From the NCBI RefSeq assembly GCF_004322755.1, contig NZ_CP036401.1:7192001-7256000 (forward strand): a stretch of 64,000 nt of DNA, written 5' to 3'. Under the pieces are notes generated by a model. That model did no database searches. It saw only the letters and a list, made by a program, of their open reading frames with translations, and had not been told where the DNA came from. The position numbers were made by a program, and so were the translations under genes. Of this stretch, positions 16,948 to 26,256 are shown one piece after another (within the stretch, counting starts at the first letter, position 1; every line of letters starts with the position of its first letter). This stretch comes from Pseudoduganella albidiflava. Its GTDB lineage: Bacteria > Pseudomonadota > Gammaproteobacteria > Burkholderiales > Burkholderiaceae_D.

Positions 16948-18636
16948 TCAGCCCGCCACGAGCTTCCGGTTCGACGCGCCCGGCAGCATGCGCAGCACCT
17001 TGCCGACCGAGGCCTTGTAGGTCTGCGAGCGGATGGTGTCCACGTAGCGGTACTCGGCGCGGGTTTCGGCCGGGGTGACCGTCAGCACCACGAAGCCGCG
17101 CGATGCCGTTTCCGCGTATTGCAGCGGGCCGATCAGCTGTTCCATGGCGGCGGCGACCGTGGTTGGGGCGGCAGTGGGGAAGTAGCCCTCGAAGCCGGGC
17201 GACGTGACGGATGGCACGCCGAATTCCACGCCGACCGCCTGGCCATTGGCATCGGCCAGGTCGCTGGCCCAGGCATTGTGCGTGTCGCCGGCCAGCACGA
17301 CCAGGTTCTTGTTCAGCGTGCGCGCCATGTTCAGCACGGTCTCGCGCGCGGCCGCGTAGCCATCCCACGCGTCCAGGTTGTACGGCACCGGCGCGGCCGC
17401 CAGCTGCTGCTGCTCGGTCTCGGACAGCGCCACGCCGGCCTGCACCTTGGCGGCGATGGCGAAGTAGGCGGCGTAGCCCACGGTGCCCAGCACCATCGGT
17501 GCCGGCAGCATCATGCGCGCCATCAGCACCTGCTGGCCCAGGACCTGCCAGGTGGCCGTGGACTTCGCCATCTGGCCCTGCAGCCACGTGGTCTGCTCGG
17601 CGCCCATCAGCTGGCGCGCCGGGTTCGTCACGTCCGCCGTGAACGCGGCGGCATTGAAGCTGCGGTCGGCGCCCACGTAGCCGGCATAGGCCAGCTGCTT
17701 GTCGCGGCCGATCACGCGCGTGTCGAGCATGTGCAGCGACAGCAGGTTGCCGAAGTCGAACGAGCGGTAGATGCGCTCCGGCCGCGCCGCGTCGGGCTGG
17801 CGGATCGGCATCCATTCGTGGTAAGCCTGGATGGCCATCTGGCGGCGCGCGGCCCACAGGCCTTCGGTGGCCGGATCGTGGTTTTCCGCGCCGTCGCGCC
17901 AGGTGTCGTTGGTCAGCTCGTGGTCGTCCCACACGGTGATGAACGGCATGCGCGCATGCACGGCCTGCAGGTCCGGATCGGTGCGGTATTGCTGGTAGCG
18001 GCGGCGGTAATCGGTGAGCGTGATGATCTCGGTGGCCGGCTGGGAAACCCGGCCCATCGCGGCGGCGTTCTGCGAGGCATAGCCGCCGGCCGCGTATTCA
18101 TAGATGTAGTCGCCCAGGTGCAGGCCCACGTCGATATCGTCGAACGTCGCCGCGTCGCCATACACGTTGAAGTAGCCGGCCGGGTAGTTCGAGCAGCTGA
18201 ACACCGCGAAGCGCGCCTGGGTGACGGAGCCGGTCGGCAGCGTCTTCGTGCGGCCCACCGGCGAATCGATGCCCTGGCAGCGGAAGCGGTAGAAATAGCG
18301 GCGGTTGGCGGCCAGCCCCGTCGCATCCACCTTCACGGTGAAGTCGCGCGAAGCCCCGGTGCGGGTGGAGCCCGATGCCACGACCTTCGTGAAGCCGCTG
18401 TCTTCCGCCACGCTCCAGCCCACGTCCAGGTCGTCCGCTCCCGCAGGTGCCGAGATGCGTGTCCACAGGATCACGCGATCGGCCAGCGGGTCGCCGCTGG
18501 CCACGCCATGGGCGTAGGTGATCGGCTCGTACGAGGCATCGTCGCCGCCGCAGGCGGTCAGCGGGATGGTGGAAACGGCAACGGTGCCGAGGGAAAAGTT
18601 ACGGATGAATTTGCGACGTGCATTCGATTGGGTCAT
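16948..18636 (-). CDS. phoD: Alkaline phosphatase D (PhoD-like phosphoesterase)
   Basis: A 562-residue exported phosphodiesterase/alkaline phosphatase of the PhoD family, which uses an iron-calcium centre. The N-terminus has a twin-arginine signal (RRKFIRNF) and then a lipobox-like LTACGG, so it is exported folded by Tat and possibly lipid-anchored at the cysteine. Family landmarks: the N-terminal Fn3-like domain (YAHGVASGDPLADRVILWTR), the metal-binding FSCSNYPAG and HLGDYIYEY, VWDDHELTND, and VLAGDTHNAW. Expected role: releasing phosphate from organic esters outside the inner membrane. It is monocistronic, and no Pho box was recognised upstream. Confidence 0.94.
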   Translation of the reverse strand: MTQSNARRKFIRNFSLGTVAVSTIPLTACGGDDASYEPITYAHGVASGDPLADRVILWTRISAPAGADDLDVGWSVAEDSGFTKVVASGSTRTGASRDFTVKVDATGLAANRRYFYRFRCQGIDSPVGRTKTLPTGSVTQARFAVFSCSNYPAGYFNVYGDAATFDDIDVGLHLGDYIYEYAAGGYASQNAAAMGRVSQPATEIITLTDYRRRYQQYRTDPDLQAVHARMPFITVWDDHELTNDTWRDGAENHDPATEGLWAARRQMAIQAYHEWMPIRQPDAARPERIYRSFDFGNLLSLHMLDTRVIGRDKQLAYAGYVGADRSFNAAAFTADVTNPARQLMGAEQTTWLQGQMAKSTATWQVLGQQVLMARMMLPAPMVLGTVGYAAYFAIAAKVQAGVALSETEQQQLAAAPVPYNLDAWDGYAAARETVLNMARTLNKNLVVLAGDTHNAWASDLADANGQAVGVEFGVPSVTSPGFEGYFPTAAPTTVAAAMEQLIGPLQYAETASRGFVVLTVTPAETRAEYRYVDTIRSQTYKASVGKVLRMLPGASNRKLVAG

Positions 18637-18728
18637 GGATGGCCATTGCCGAAAGTGAAAGACGGCGCATCTTAATTTGACAACATTACCCTCTCATGAC
18701 ATGGCCCGCCGCGCTGCGACGGAGGCGT

Positions 18729-19322
18729 TCAGCCCTCTTCGAACAGCCGCCAGAAGCCGTCGCGCCGGATCATGAGCTGCTTCGACAGGCGATGGTTGTC
18801 CTGGCGCCGGTCGAACTCTTCCCCGGTCTGCCTGCGCAGTTCGGCGACCGCATCGCTGTCGCTGCCGTCGCAGATCAGCAGGCAGTCGCGGTGCGGCGCG
18901 GTGGCGATGGCCGGGCCTTTCAGGTGCGATTCGATCTGGTCGAAGGCACTGCTGACGATCAGCAGCACGGCCTCGTGGTTGCCGCCCAGGTCGAGCTGGT
19001 GGACGCCGGCCTTCGCGGTAAACCGGGGTGGCCACCGCATCGCCTTCACCAGGTTGCTCATGGCGACATCCGGCAAGTCGTCCTGCGTGACGCCCACCTG
19101 TTCCAGCAAGTCCGGCGTGGCCATCACGAACTGGTCCGGCTGGTCAAAGGCATACGTCACCAGCAATTCGCCGCAAAAGCTCTGCATCAGCGGTGCCTGG
19201 TCTTCCGTCACGCCGGCTTCCTGCAGGGCATGGACAAAGGCATGGTGCTTGATGCGCGGCTGCAACTGGCTGGCGAGCAGCTCGGGCGTGTTCGGGGAGG
19301 ACTTCTTGAAAATGCCAAACAT
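18729..19322 (-). CDS. DUF1444 (YtpQ)-like protein
   Basis: A 197-residue soluble protein with no signal peptide. The second half (AMSNLVKAMRW, then AIATAPHRDCLLICDGSDSDAVAELR) resembles the DUF1444/YtpQ fold known from Bacillus, where a similar SVPHQDVLILAD segment is conserved. Function is unknown for the family. An AAGGAG ribosome binding site lies nine bases before the ATG. It is flanked by unrelated genes with 92 bp to phoD on one side and 274 bp to a divergent small gene on the other. The 19323-19596 gap shows nothing recognisable beyond presumed promoters. Confidence 0.6.
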   Translation of the reverse strand: MFGIFKKSSPNTPELLASQLQPRIKHHAFVHALQEAGVTEDQAPLMQSFCGELLVTYAFDQPDQFVMATPDLLEQVGVTQDDLPDVAMSNLVKAMRWPPRFTAKAGVHQLDLGGNHEAVLLIVSSAFDQIESHLKGPAIATAPHRDCLLICDGSDSDAVAELRRQTGEEFDRRQDNHRLSKQLMIRRDGFWRLFEEG

Positions 19323-19596
19323 GTGTGCCTGCTCCTTGGGTGAGGGAATGCTGCGTGGAGTCGTCGTGCGCGGGGGTGTTGAAAATGCAATAAGGCCGGG
19401 CGATGTTAATGGCCGAAAAACACGAAGTCAACCGGGTGCACGGCCACAACGCCGCTGGCCGGCAGCCGTGCTTACGGGTATTGGTGGTCATGGGCTGCCG
19501 GGTCATCGTCGTGCCCGAACGGGTGGCCACCGAAGAGCGAAAACGTGTATAACTTCGAGGGCTGGATTGGCAATGGCGTCATTCGAGGAGATGAGC

Positions 19597-19881
19597 ATGG
19601 ACAATAACCTGAAGGCATCGCTGCGCGAAGTGCACGCCGCGCTGGCGAGTGGAGCACCGGTGGACGAGGAATTGCAGGACCTGCTGCGCCAGCTCGACGG
19701 CGACATCGAGCGCGTGCTGGAGCAGCGCGCGGCGGACGGCGCCGTCAGCGATGAAGGCACCACCACGTATGGCCTGGCCGAGCGCACGCAGGAGATCTCG
19801 GCGAAGTTCGCGGCAAAGCACCCGGCACTGGAGCCGACGCTCCGTGAACTGGGCCGTATCCTCGGGAATATGGGTATTTGA
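19597..19881 (+). CDS. DUF4404 family protein
   Basis: A 94-residue helical protein (NNLKASLREVHAALASG, ELQDLLRQLDGDIERVL, LAERTQEISAKFAAKHP, TLRELGRILGNMGI). It matches my recollection of DUF4404: short, acidic, ending in an LxxIGI/LxNMGI-like motif. The start at 19597 has GAGGAG nine bases upstream; an ATG at 19591 abuts that site and is too close. The function of the family is not known. It is followed by repeat-rich intergenic DNA. Confidence 0.65.
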   Translation: MDNNLKASLREVHAALASGAPVDEELQDLLRQLDGDIERVLEQRAADGAVSDEGTTTYGLAERTQEISAKFAAKHPALEPTLRELGRILGNMGI

Positions 19882-20103
19882 GGAAAAATGCGGCAAGATG
19901 AAGAACGATGAAGCAAGAAAGCCCGGTTCACATGGCTCGCGTCAGTGAAGAGCGCTGTGAAGCGGGCTGCGTAAGGCGGGCTACGTGAGGCGGGCGGTGT
20001 GAGCCGGGCAGTGTGAACCGGGCGGTAGTGTTCGAAGTGTGATACCCGGGTGTTGATTCCCATACCCGGGTGTTGATTCCCTGGCGTGATTTCCCGCGTA
20101 CAA
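19882..20103. repeat. Repeat-rich intergenic stretch with a 20-bp perfect tandem duplication
   Basis: Positions 20042-20061 and 20062-20081 are identical 20-mers, ATACCCGGGTGTTGATTCCC, each with the CCCGGG palindrome. Just upstream (19960-20030), degenerate units around GTGAGCCGGGCGGT are repeated about five times. No gene or terminator is visible. It separates two convergent small genes. Confidence 0.75.
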
Positions 20104-20616
20104 CTAGGGAAACGCCACCATGGGCGGTTCTTCGCCGCCGAAGTTGAAGTCGGGATGCCGCTCGGCGATCATCGCTTCGATCTCGCGCACGCGCCGCACG
20201 GGTACGTCCACGATCAATAGCACCTGCCCCTGCTGCACGCGCTCCGTGAACTGTTCCAGCCGCTTGTTCGGGATCGCGCAACCGTTCATGCCGGACGCCC
20301 AGGCGCCGAACAGCGCGCCGCCGAGGGCCATCAGCAGGATCGTGGCCGTTCGCATGGTCAACCCTTCCGGCGGCATCAGCACGAGGATGATACCGGCCAT
20401 GAAGCCGACGATGCCGCCGATCAGCATGCCCAGCTGGGCGCCGTGGACCAGGTCGGTCTTGAGCATGAAACTGGCGCCGGGCATGTCGTCCGGCAGGGAA
20501 CCTTCGCGGCCCAGGAAGCGGATGTGCCGCTCCTCGATGCGCGCCAGCAGGAGCTCGTCCAGCATGGCGCGCGCGGAGGGGATGTCGGGCAGCATGTAGT
20601 AGAGTCGGCGGCGCAT
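20104..20616 (-). CDS. DUF1269-like small membrane protein
   Basis: A 170-residue protein. The N-terminal 55 residues are soluble (RLYYMLPDIPSARAMLDELL). Two adjacent hydrophobic segments follow (about residues 57-80, GAQLGMLIGGIVGFMAGIIL, and 90-112, TATILLMALGGALFGAWASG), then a C-terminal soluble part (FTERVQQGQVLLIVDVPVRR, EIEAMIAERHPDFNFGG). This arrangement, with the glycine-rich hairpin, is typical of DUF1269/general-stress-17M-like proteins, whose role is unclear but often stress related. It is divergent from ygiQ; the 203-bp gap holds the promoters of both. Confidence 0.65.
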   Translation of the reverse strand: MRRRLYYMLPDIPSARAMLDELLLARIEERHIRFLGREGSLPDDMPGASFMLKTDLVHGAQLGMLIGGIVGFMAGIILVLMPPEGLTMRTATILLMALGGALFGAWASGMNGCAIPNKRLEQFTERVQQGQVLLIVDVPVRRVREIEAMIAERHPDFNFGGEEPPMVAFP

Positions 20617-20819
20617 GGTGTTCTCCTCAGGGTATCGGGCTTATTGGTTCGCTTATTGATTCTTTATAGGCCGCTGCCCGCGCATTGCAATGGCGCTGCG
20701 GACACTTTTCCGGGCTTTCCCCTGGCTGCAACACAAGTTATTGAATAATAAAAGCTTTTTGGCCAAGAAAAAGTGCGGCGATGCGCGCCGCGGTACGCTT
20801 TTTGGTACAATCCTGCCTT

Positions 20820-23147
20820 ATGAACGCCCCCCTGAACCTCTTCGCGACCGTGCCCAAGCGGTCTGCCCGCGCCCCTGTCGCGCCTTTCCTGCCCATGACC
20901 CGCGCCGAAATGGACAAGCTGGGCTGGGATGAGTGCGATGTCATCCTCGTCACGGGCGACGCCTATATCGACCATCCCAGCTTCGGCATGGCGCTGGTCG
21001 GCCGCCTGCTGGAAGCGCAGGGGTTCCGCGTGGGCATCATCAGCCAGCCGGACTGGCAATCGGCCGACGCCTTCCGCGCGCTGGGCAAGCCGCGCCTGTA
21101 TTTCGGCATCACGGCCGGCAACATGGATTCGATGGTCAACCGCTACACGTCGGACCGCAAGATCCGTTCGGACGACGCGTACACCCCGAACGGCGAGCCG
21201 AACAAGCGTCCGGACCGCGCGGTGAGCGTGTATTCGCACCGCGCCCGCGAAGCGTTCCCGGGTACGCCGGTGATCATCGGCAGCATCGAGGCTTCGCTGC
21301 GCCGCATTGCCCACTACGATTACTGGTCGGACAAGGTGCGCAAGTCGGTGCTGATCGATTCGAAGGCCGACCTGCTGATCTTCGGTAACGCCGAGCGCGC
21401 GCTGGTCGACCTCACGCACCGCATGGCCAAGGGCGAGGACATCAAGTCCATCAAGGACCTGCGCGGCACCGCCTTCCTGGTTCCGCAAGGCTGGCTGCCG
21501 TCGGAAGAGTGGGGCGTGCACAACTCGACCCGCGTGGACGTGCCGGGCCGCATCGATGCGCATCCCGATCCGTATGCGATGGCCAAGGAAGACAAGGAAG
21601 CCTGCGCCACCGAGAACGCCGCTCCGGAACCGACGGTCAAGCCGATCCGCATCATGAGCCGCGAGGAACGCCAGGCGATGGCGAAGGAAAAGCACAACCG
21701 CACCGTGGTGCGGCTGCCGTCGTACGACACCGTCAGCACCGACCCGGTGATGTACGCGCATGCCTCGCGCGTGTTCCACCTGGAGTCGAACCCCGGCAAT
21801 GCGCGCGCGCTGGTGCAGCAGCACGGCGACCGCGACGTATGGATCAACCCGCCGCCGCTGCCGCTGGCGATGGACGAGATGGATGGCGTGTACGACATGC
21901 ACTACGCCCGCGCGCCGCACCCGGCCTACGGCAATGCGCGCATCCCGGCCTGGGAAATGATCCGCTTCTCGGTGAACATCATGCGCGGCTGCTTCGGCGG
22001 CTGCACGTTCTGCTCGATCACGGAACACGAAGGCCGCATCATCCAGAGCCGCTCGGAACCGTCGATCCTGCGCGAGATCGAGCATATCCGCGACAAGACC
22101 AAGGGTTTTACGGGCACCATTTCCGACCTGGGCGGCCCCACGGCGAACATGTACCGCCTGGCCTGCAAGGACAAGAAGATCGAGGAATCGTGCCGCCGGC
22201 TGTCGTGCGTGTACCCGTCGATCTGCTCCAACCTGGGCACCGACCACAGCAAGCTGATCCAGCTGTACCGCAAGGCGCGCGCGATTCCCGGCGTGAAGAA
22301 GATCCTGATCGGTTCCGGCCTGCGCTACGACCTCGCCGTGCGCTCGCCCGAATACGTGAAGGAACTGGTTACCCACCACGTGGGCGGCCTGCTGAAGATC
22401 GCGCCGGAGCACACCGAAACCAATGTGCTGTCGAAGATGATGAAGCCGGGTATCGGCGCCTATGACGAGTTCAAGGCCATGTTCGAGAAATTCTCGCTCG
22501 AGGCTGGCAAGAAGCAGTACCTGATCCCGTACTTCATCGCGGCCCACCCGGGCACGTCGGACGAGGACATGCTGAACCTGGCGCTGTGGCTGAAGAAAAA
22601 CAACTTCCGGCTCGACCAGGTGCAGACCTTCATGCCTACGCCGATGGCGATGGCGACCACCATGTACCACAGCCGCAGGAACCCGCTGAAGAAAGTCACG
22701 GACGACTCGGAAGTGGTGGAAACGCCCCGCACGGCCAAGGTGCGCAAGGCGCACAAGGCATTCCTGCGCTACTACGATCCGGCCAACTGGCCGATCCTGC
22801 GCGAGACGCTGAAGGCGATGGGCCGTGGCGACCTGATCGGCAACGGCGAAAAGCACCTGATCCCCGCGTGGACGCCGGGCGAGGAAAACATGACAGCGGC
22901 GCCGGAAGGCAAGCGTGCCATGCCGACCCTGGCACCGGGCGCCCAGCGTGGCGCGCGGCCGGGCCAGCCGGCCGGCGGCCGCACCGCCGCGCCGCGTGGC
23001 GGCCGTCCGAATGCGCTGACCGGTTCGATGACGGCCCGCGAAACGGTGGAAACCAAGGCGCGCCCGTCGATCCTCGATACCATCAAGGTCAAGCCGAAGA
23101 CCGCGTCGAAGCCGACGGCGCAGTCGACCACCAAGGGCCGCCGCTAG
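20820..23147 (+). CDS. YgiQ family radical SAM protein
   Basis: A 775-residue radical S-adenosylmethionine enzyme of unknown reaction. It has the YgiQ N-terminal domain ([20 protein letters not shown], then [10 protein letters not shown]) resembling a B12-binding fold. The [4Fe-4S] motif CxxxCxxC is at C391, C395 and C398 ([18 protein letters not shown]). Further family blocks are [23 protein letters not shown] and [15 protein letters not shown]. The ATG at 20820 is preferred because the conserved region starts soon after it; upstream in-frame codons give no family sequence. The last 90 residues are a low-complexity Ala/Gly/Arg/Thr tail, probably disordered. Confidence 0.92.
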   Translation: MNAPLNLFATVPKRSARAPVAPFLPMTRAEMDKLGWDECDVILVTGDAYIDHPSFGMALVGRLLEAQGFRVGIISQPDWQSADAFRALGKPRLYFGITAGNMDSMVNRYTSDRKIRSDDAYTPNGEPNKRPDRAVSVYSHRAREAFPGTPVIIGSIEASLRRIAHYDYWSDKVRKSVLIDSKADLLIFGNAERALVDLTHRMAKGEDIKSIKDLRGTAFLVPQGWLPSEEWGVHNSTRVDVPGRIDAHPDPYAMAKEDKEACATENAAPEPTVKPIRIMSREERQAMAKEKHNRTVVRLPSYDTVSTDPVMYAHASRVFHLESNPGNARALVQQHGDRDVWINPPPLPLAMDEMDGVYDMHYARAPHPAYGNARIPAWEMIRFSVNIMRGCFGGCTFCSITEHEGRIIQSRSEPSILREIEHIRDKTKGFTGTISDLGGPTANMYRLACKDKKIEESCRRLSCVYPSICSNLGTDHSKLIQLYRKARAIPGVKKILIGSGLRYDLAVRSPEYVKELVTHHVGGLLKIAPEHTETNVLSKMMKPGIGAYDEFKAMFEKFSLEAGKKQYLIPYFIAAHPGTSDEDMLNLALWLKKNNFRLDQVQTFMPTPMAMATTMYHSRRNPLKKVTDDSEVVETPRTAKVRKAHKAFLRYYDPANWPILRETLKAMGRGDLIGNGEKHLIPAWTPGEENMTAAPEGKRAMPTLAPGAQRGARPGQPAGGRTAAPRGGRPNALTGSMTARETVETKARPSILDTIKVKPKTASKPTAQSTTKGRR

Positions 23148-23344
23148 CAGCCTGTGCAGTAGAAGGGCGGGCTCCTGGTAATCGAGGTTTGTCGGGCTGG
23201 CAGTTCCGACAACTTCTGCGAAACCCGTAGCCGGCCCGGCCACTGGATGGCGCAATTGCGGCCCCCAAGCCACACTTGGGCACCGCTGGCCCGGCCCGAC
23301 CGGGGGCGCGCGCTCATCGGCGTTACAATCGGCGAACCGCGGCC

Positions 23345-26170
23345 ATGGGCCGTCCCTCGAACGTGCCGGCGCCTCTCGTGCTTCCCGAACCCATCTTCCT
23401 GCTTCCCGTGCGCCGTGTCTTCGCCAGCCTGACGCTGGTGCTGGGCATCGCCGTATTCCCGGCGCACGCACAAGACCGGGTAGTGCTCCAGCTGAAACAT
23501 ACCCACCAGTTCCAGTTCGCCGGCTATTACGCGGCGGTGGAAAAAGGCTATTACCGCGATGCGGGGCTGGACGTGCAGATCGTCGAAGGCACCGATGCCG
23601 AAGCGCCGTTGCGCGAAGTGCTGTCGGGCCGCGCCCAGTACGGCACCGGCAGCAGTTCCCTGTTGCTGGCGCGGCTGTCCGGCAAGCCCGTGGTGGTGCT
23701 GGGCGTGATCTTCCAGCATTCGCCTTACGCACTGGCCTCGCGGCAGCAGGGAGAAACGCCCGATCCGCGCCGGCTGGCCGGCAAGCGCGTGATGCTGGGG
23801 CCACTCTCGGCGCCGCTGAACCATGCCGACGAACTGTCCGCCTACCTGAAGCGCGAAGGCGTGCCGATGGAGGGCTTGCAGCGGGTCGAGCACAGCTACG
23901 ACCCTTCCGACCTGATCAACGGCCGGGTCGAGGCGATGTCGATCCACACCACCAACGAAACGGATTATTTCGACCGTGCCGGCTTCCCGTACGACATCCA
24001 CAGCCCGCGCGCCGCGGGGGTGGATTTCTACGGCGACAACCTGTTCACCAGCGAACAGGAACTCAATGCGAACCCGGAGCGGGTACGGGCATTCCGCGCC
24101 GCCTCGCTGCGCGGCTGGCAATATGCGATGAGCCACCAGGAAGAAATCGCCGGCCTGATCCTGGCGAAGTATTCGCGCCGGCACGACCGCCAGCACCTGC
24201 TGTACGAAGCACGGCAGATGGTGCCGCTGGTGCAGCCGGTGCTGGTTGAAATCGGCTACATGAATCCGGAGCGCTGGCAGCACATCGCCGACGTCTATAC
24301 CGACCTGGGGCTGCTGCCGAAAGGCGTCACGTTCAACGGCTTCCTGTACAACGCCGAGCCGGGCGCCAACCTGGCGTGGCTGTACCGCATCGGCGGCGGT
24401 GCGGCGCTGCTGTTGCTGCTGGGCGCGGCGATCCATTTCGCCCTGCTGGCGCGCGAACGGCGCCGCTCGGCCGATGCGATCCGGGCCGGCGAGGAACGCT
24501 TCCGCATCATGTTCGAAGCCTCGCCGATCGGCATCGCGCTGATCGACGGCGTGACCGGTGCCTTTTCCGACGTCAATCCCCGCTACCGCGAAATCGCCGG
24601 CCGCTCCGAAGACGCCTTCGCCTCCCACAGCTGGCTCGATTTCGTGTACCCGGAGGACGTGGCTGGCTGGACATTGCAGATGGGCCGCCTGGCCGCCGGC
24701 GACGTGCAGGAGTTCCGCACCACGCTGCGGCTGGTGCGCAGCGACGGCACGACCGTGTGGGTGGAAGCTTCCGTGGTGCCGCTGCAGGCCGGCCCGCACC
24801 TCAAGCTGTGCATGATCGAAGATGTGACGGACCAGAAGAAAACCGAGGCCCTGATCTGGCAGCAGGCCAACTTCGACCAGTTGACGCAATTGCCGAACCG
24901 CCGCATGTTCCTCGACCGGCTGCAGCACGACGTGGTGAAGAGCCGGCGCGACGGCACGCGGATCGCCATCCTGTTCATCGACCTGGACCACTTCAAGGAA
25001 GTCAACGACACGCTGGGCCACCACCAGGGCGATGTGCTGCTGGTCGAGGCGGCGCGCCGCATTGCCGGCTGCGTGCGCCAGTCCGACACGGTGGCGCGCC
25101 TGGGCGGCGACGAGTTCACCGTGATCCTGACCGAGCTGCAGCTGACCGACCGGGCCGATGCGATCGCGCAGGACATCATCGACAGCCTGCTGGCGCCGTT
25201 CGAGCTGGGCCAGGAACAGGCCTTCATTTCCGCCAGCATCGGCATCACGCTCTATCCGGACGACGCGGCCAGCGTGGGCGACCTGCTCAAGCATGCCGAC
25301 CAGGCCATGTACGCGGCCAAGGGCGCCGGCCGCAACCGCTTCAGTTATTTCACGCCGGCGCTGCAGGTGGCGGCGCTGAACCGCATGCGGCTGACCAACG
25401 ACTTGCGCAGCGCGCTCAAGGGCGACCAGCTCAGGCTGTATTTCCAGCCGATCGTGCACCTCAGCACGGGGCGCATCCGGAAGGCCGAGGCCTTGCTGCG
25501 CTGGCAGCATCCGCAGCGCGGCATGGTCAGCCCGCTCGAATTCATCCCGCTGGCGGAAAGCTCCGGCCTGATCGTCGACATCGGGCAGTGGGTCTTCAAC
25601 GAATCGATCCGCTGGGTGCAGCGCTGGCGCCGCGACGTGCACCCGGAATTCCAGGTCAGCCTGAACCAGTCGCCGGTCGAATTCCAGCGCGAGGGCGGCA
25701 GCTACGACGTATGGCTGAGCGCCCTGCGGCAGGCCGGCGTGCCGGGGCAGGCCATCGTGGTGGAAATCACCGAGGGCTTGCTGCTCGATGCCAGCACGAT
25801 GGTCACCGACAAGCTGTTGCAGCTGCGCGACGGCGGCATCCAGGTGGCGCTGGACGATTTCGGCACCGGCTATTCGTCGCTCTCCTACCTGAACAAATTC
25901 GACATCGATTACCTGAAGATCGACCGCAGCTTCGTGCGCAACCTGGCGCCCGATTCCAGCGACCTGGCGCTGTCGGAAGCCATCATCGTCATGGCGCACA
26001 AGCTGGGCCTGCACGTGATCGCCGAAGGCGTGGAAACGGCCCAGCAGCGCGACCTGCTGGCCGCCGCCGGCTGCGACTACGGCCAGGGCTACCTGTTCGA
26101 CAAGCCGCTGCCGGCCGGGGAATTCGATGCGCTGCTGCGGTCCCACGCCGCGATGCTGGCAGCGCAGTAA
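23345..26170 (+). CDS. Periplasmic-binding/PAS/GGDEF/EAL sensor for cyclic di-GMP turnover
   Basis: A 941-residue membrane protein. A signal sequence (about residues 20-42, ending PAHAQ) precedes an NMT1/THI5-like solute-binding domain (LKHTHQFQFAGYYAAVEKGY, about residues 45-300). A transmembrane helix lies at about 349-371, a PAS domain from about 381, a GGDEF domain from about 507 and an EAL domain from about 687. The GGDEF motif is intact (LGGDEF near 586), with RQSD five residues before it as a product-inhibition I-site. The EAL domain keeps EALLRW, SLNQSP, EITEG, DDFGTGYSS, LKIDRSF and EGVET, so both synthesis and breakdown look possible. It probably links a periplasmic ligand, perhaps a pyrimidine or nitrogenous compound, to motility or biofilm control. 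Confidence 0.92.
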   Translation: MGRPSNVPAPLVLPEPIFLLPVRRVFASLTLVLGIAVFPAHAQDRVVLQLKHTHQFQFAGYYAAVEKGYYRDAGLDVQIVEGTDAEAPLREVLSGRAQYGTGSSSLLLARLSGKPVVVLGVIFQHSPYALASRQQGETPDPRRLAGKRVMLGPLSAPLNHADELSAYLKREGVPMEGLQRVEHSYDPSDLINGRVEAMSIHTTNETDYFDRAGFPYDIHSPRAAGVDFYGDNLFTSEQELNANPERVRAFRAASLRGWQYAMSHQEEIAGLILAKYSRRHDRQHLLYEARQMVPLVQPVLVEIGYMNPERWQHIADVYTDLGLLPKGVTFNGFLYNAEPGANLAWLYRIGGGAALLLLLGAAIHFALLARERRRSADAIRAGEERFRIMFEASPIGIALIDGVTGAFSDVNPRYREIAGRSEDAFASHSWLDFVYPEDVAGWTLQMGRLAAGDVQEFRTTLRLVRSDGTTVWVEASVVPLQAGPHLKLCMIEDVTDQKKTEALIWQQANFDQLTQLPNRRMFLDRLQHDVVKSRRDGTRIAILFIDLDHFKEVNDTLGHHQGDVLLVEAARRIAGCVRQSDTVARLGGDEFTVILTELQLTDRADAIAQDIIDSLLAPFELGQEQAFISASIGITLYPDDAASVGDLLKHADQAMYAAKGAGRNRFSYFTPALQVAALNRMRLTNDLRSALKGDQLRLYFQPIVHLSTGRIRKAEALLRWQHPQRGMVSPLEFIPLAESSGLIVDIGQWVFNESIRWVQRWRRDVHPEFQVSLNQSPVEFQREGGSYDVWLSALRQAGVPGQAIVVEITEGLLLDASTMVTDKLLQLRDGGIQVALDDFGTGYSSLSYLNKFDIDYLKIDRSFVRNLAPDSSDLALSEAIIVMAHKLGLHVIAEGVETAQQRDLLAAAGCDYGQGYLFDKPLPAGEFDALLRSHAAMLAAQ

Positions 26171-26256
26171 GCATTTTATCGGTGCGTCTTTAATTGCCGA
26201 GCGAGGTTAAAATGCTGGTTATTTTGCAATAATCACCTTGCTGGTAAAGCGCCCAC

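Noticed and set aside
20664..23804. Minus-strand open frame of 1046 codons opposite the YgiQ gene
   Set aside because: It is the antisense of a high-GC gene with clear radical SAM motifs; its translation is His/Arg/Val-rich low complexity without any domain.
23144..26146. Minus-strand open frame of 1000 codons opposite the GGDEF/EAL gene
   Set aside because: Antisense shadow of a gene with intact GGDEF and EAL motifs; no protein family signature and atypical composition.
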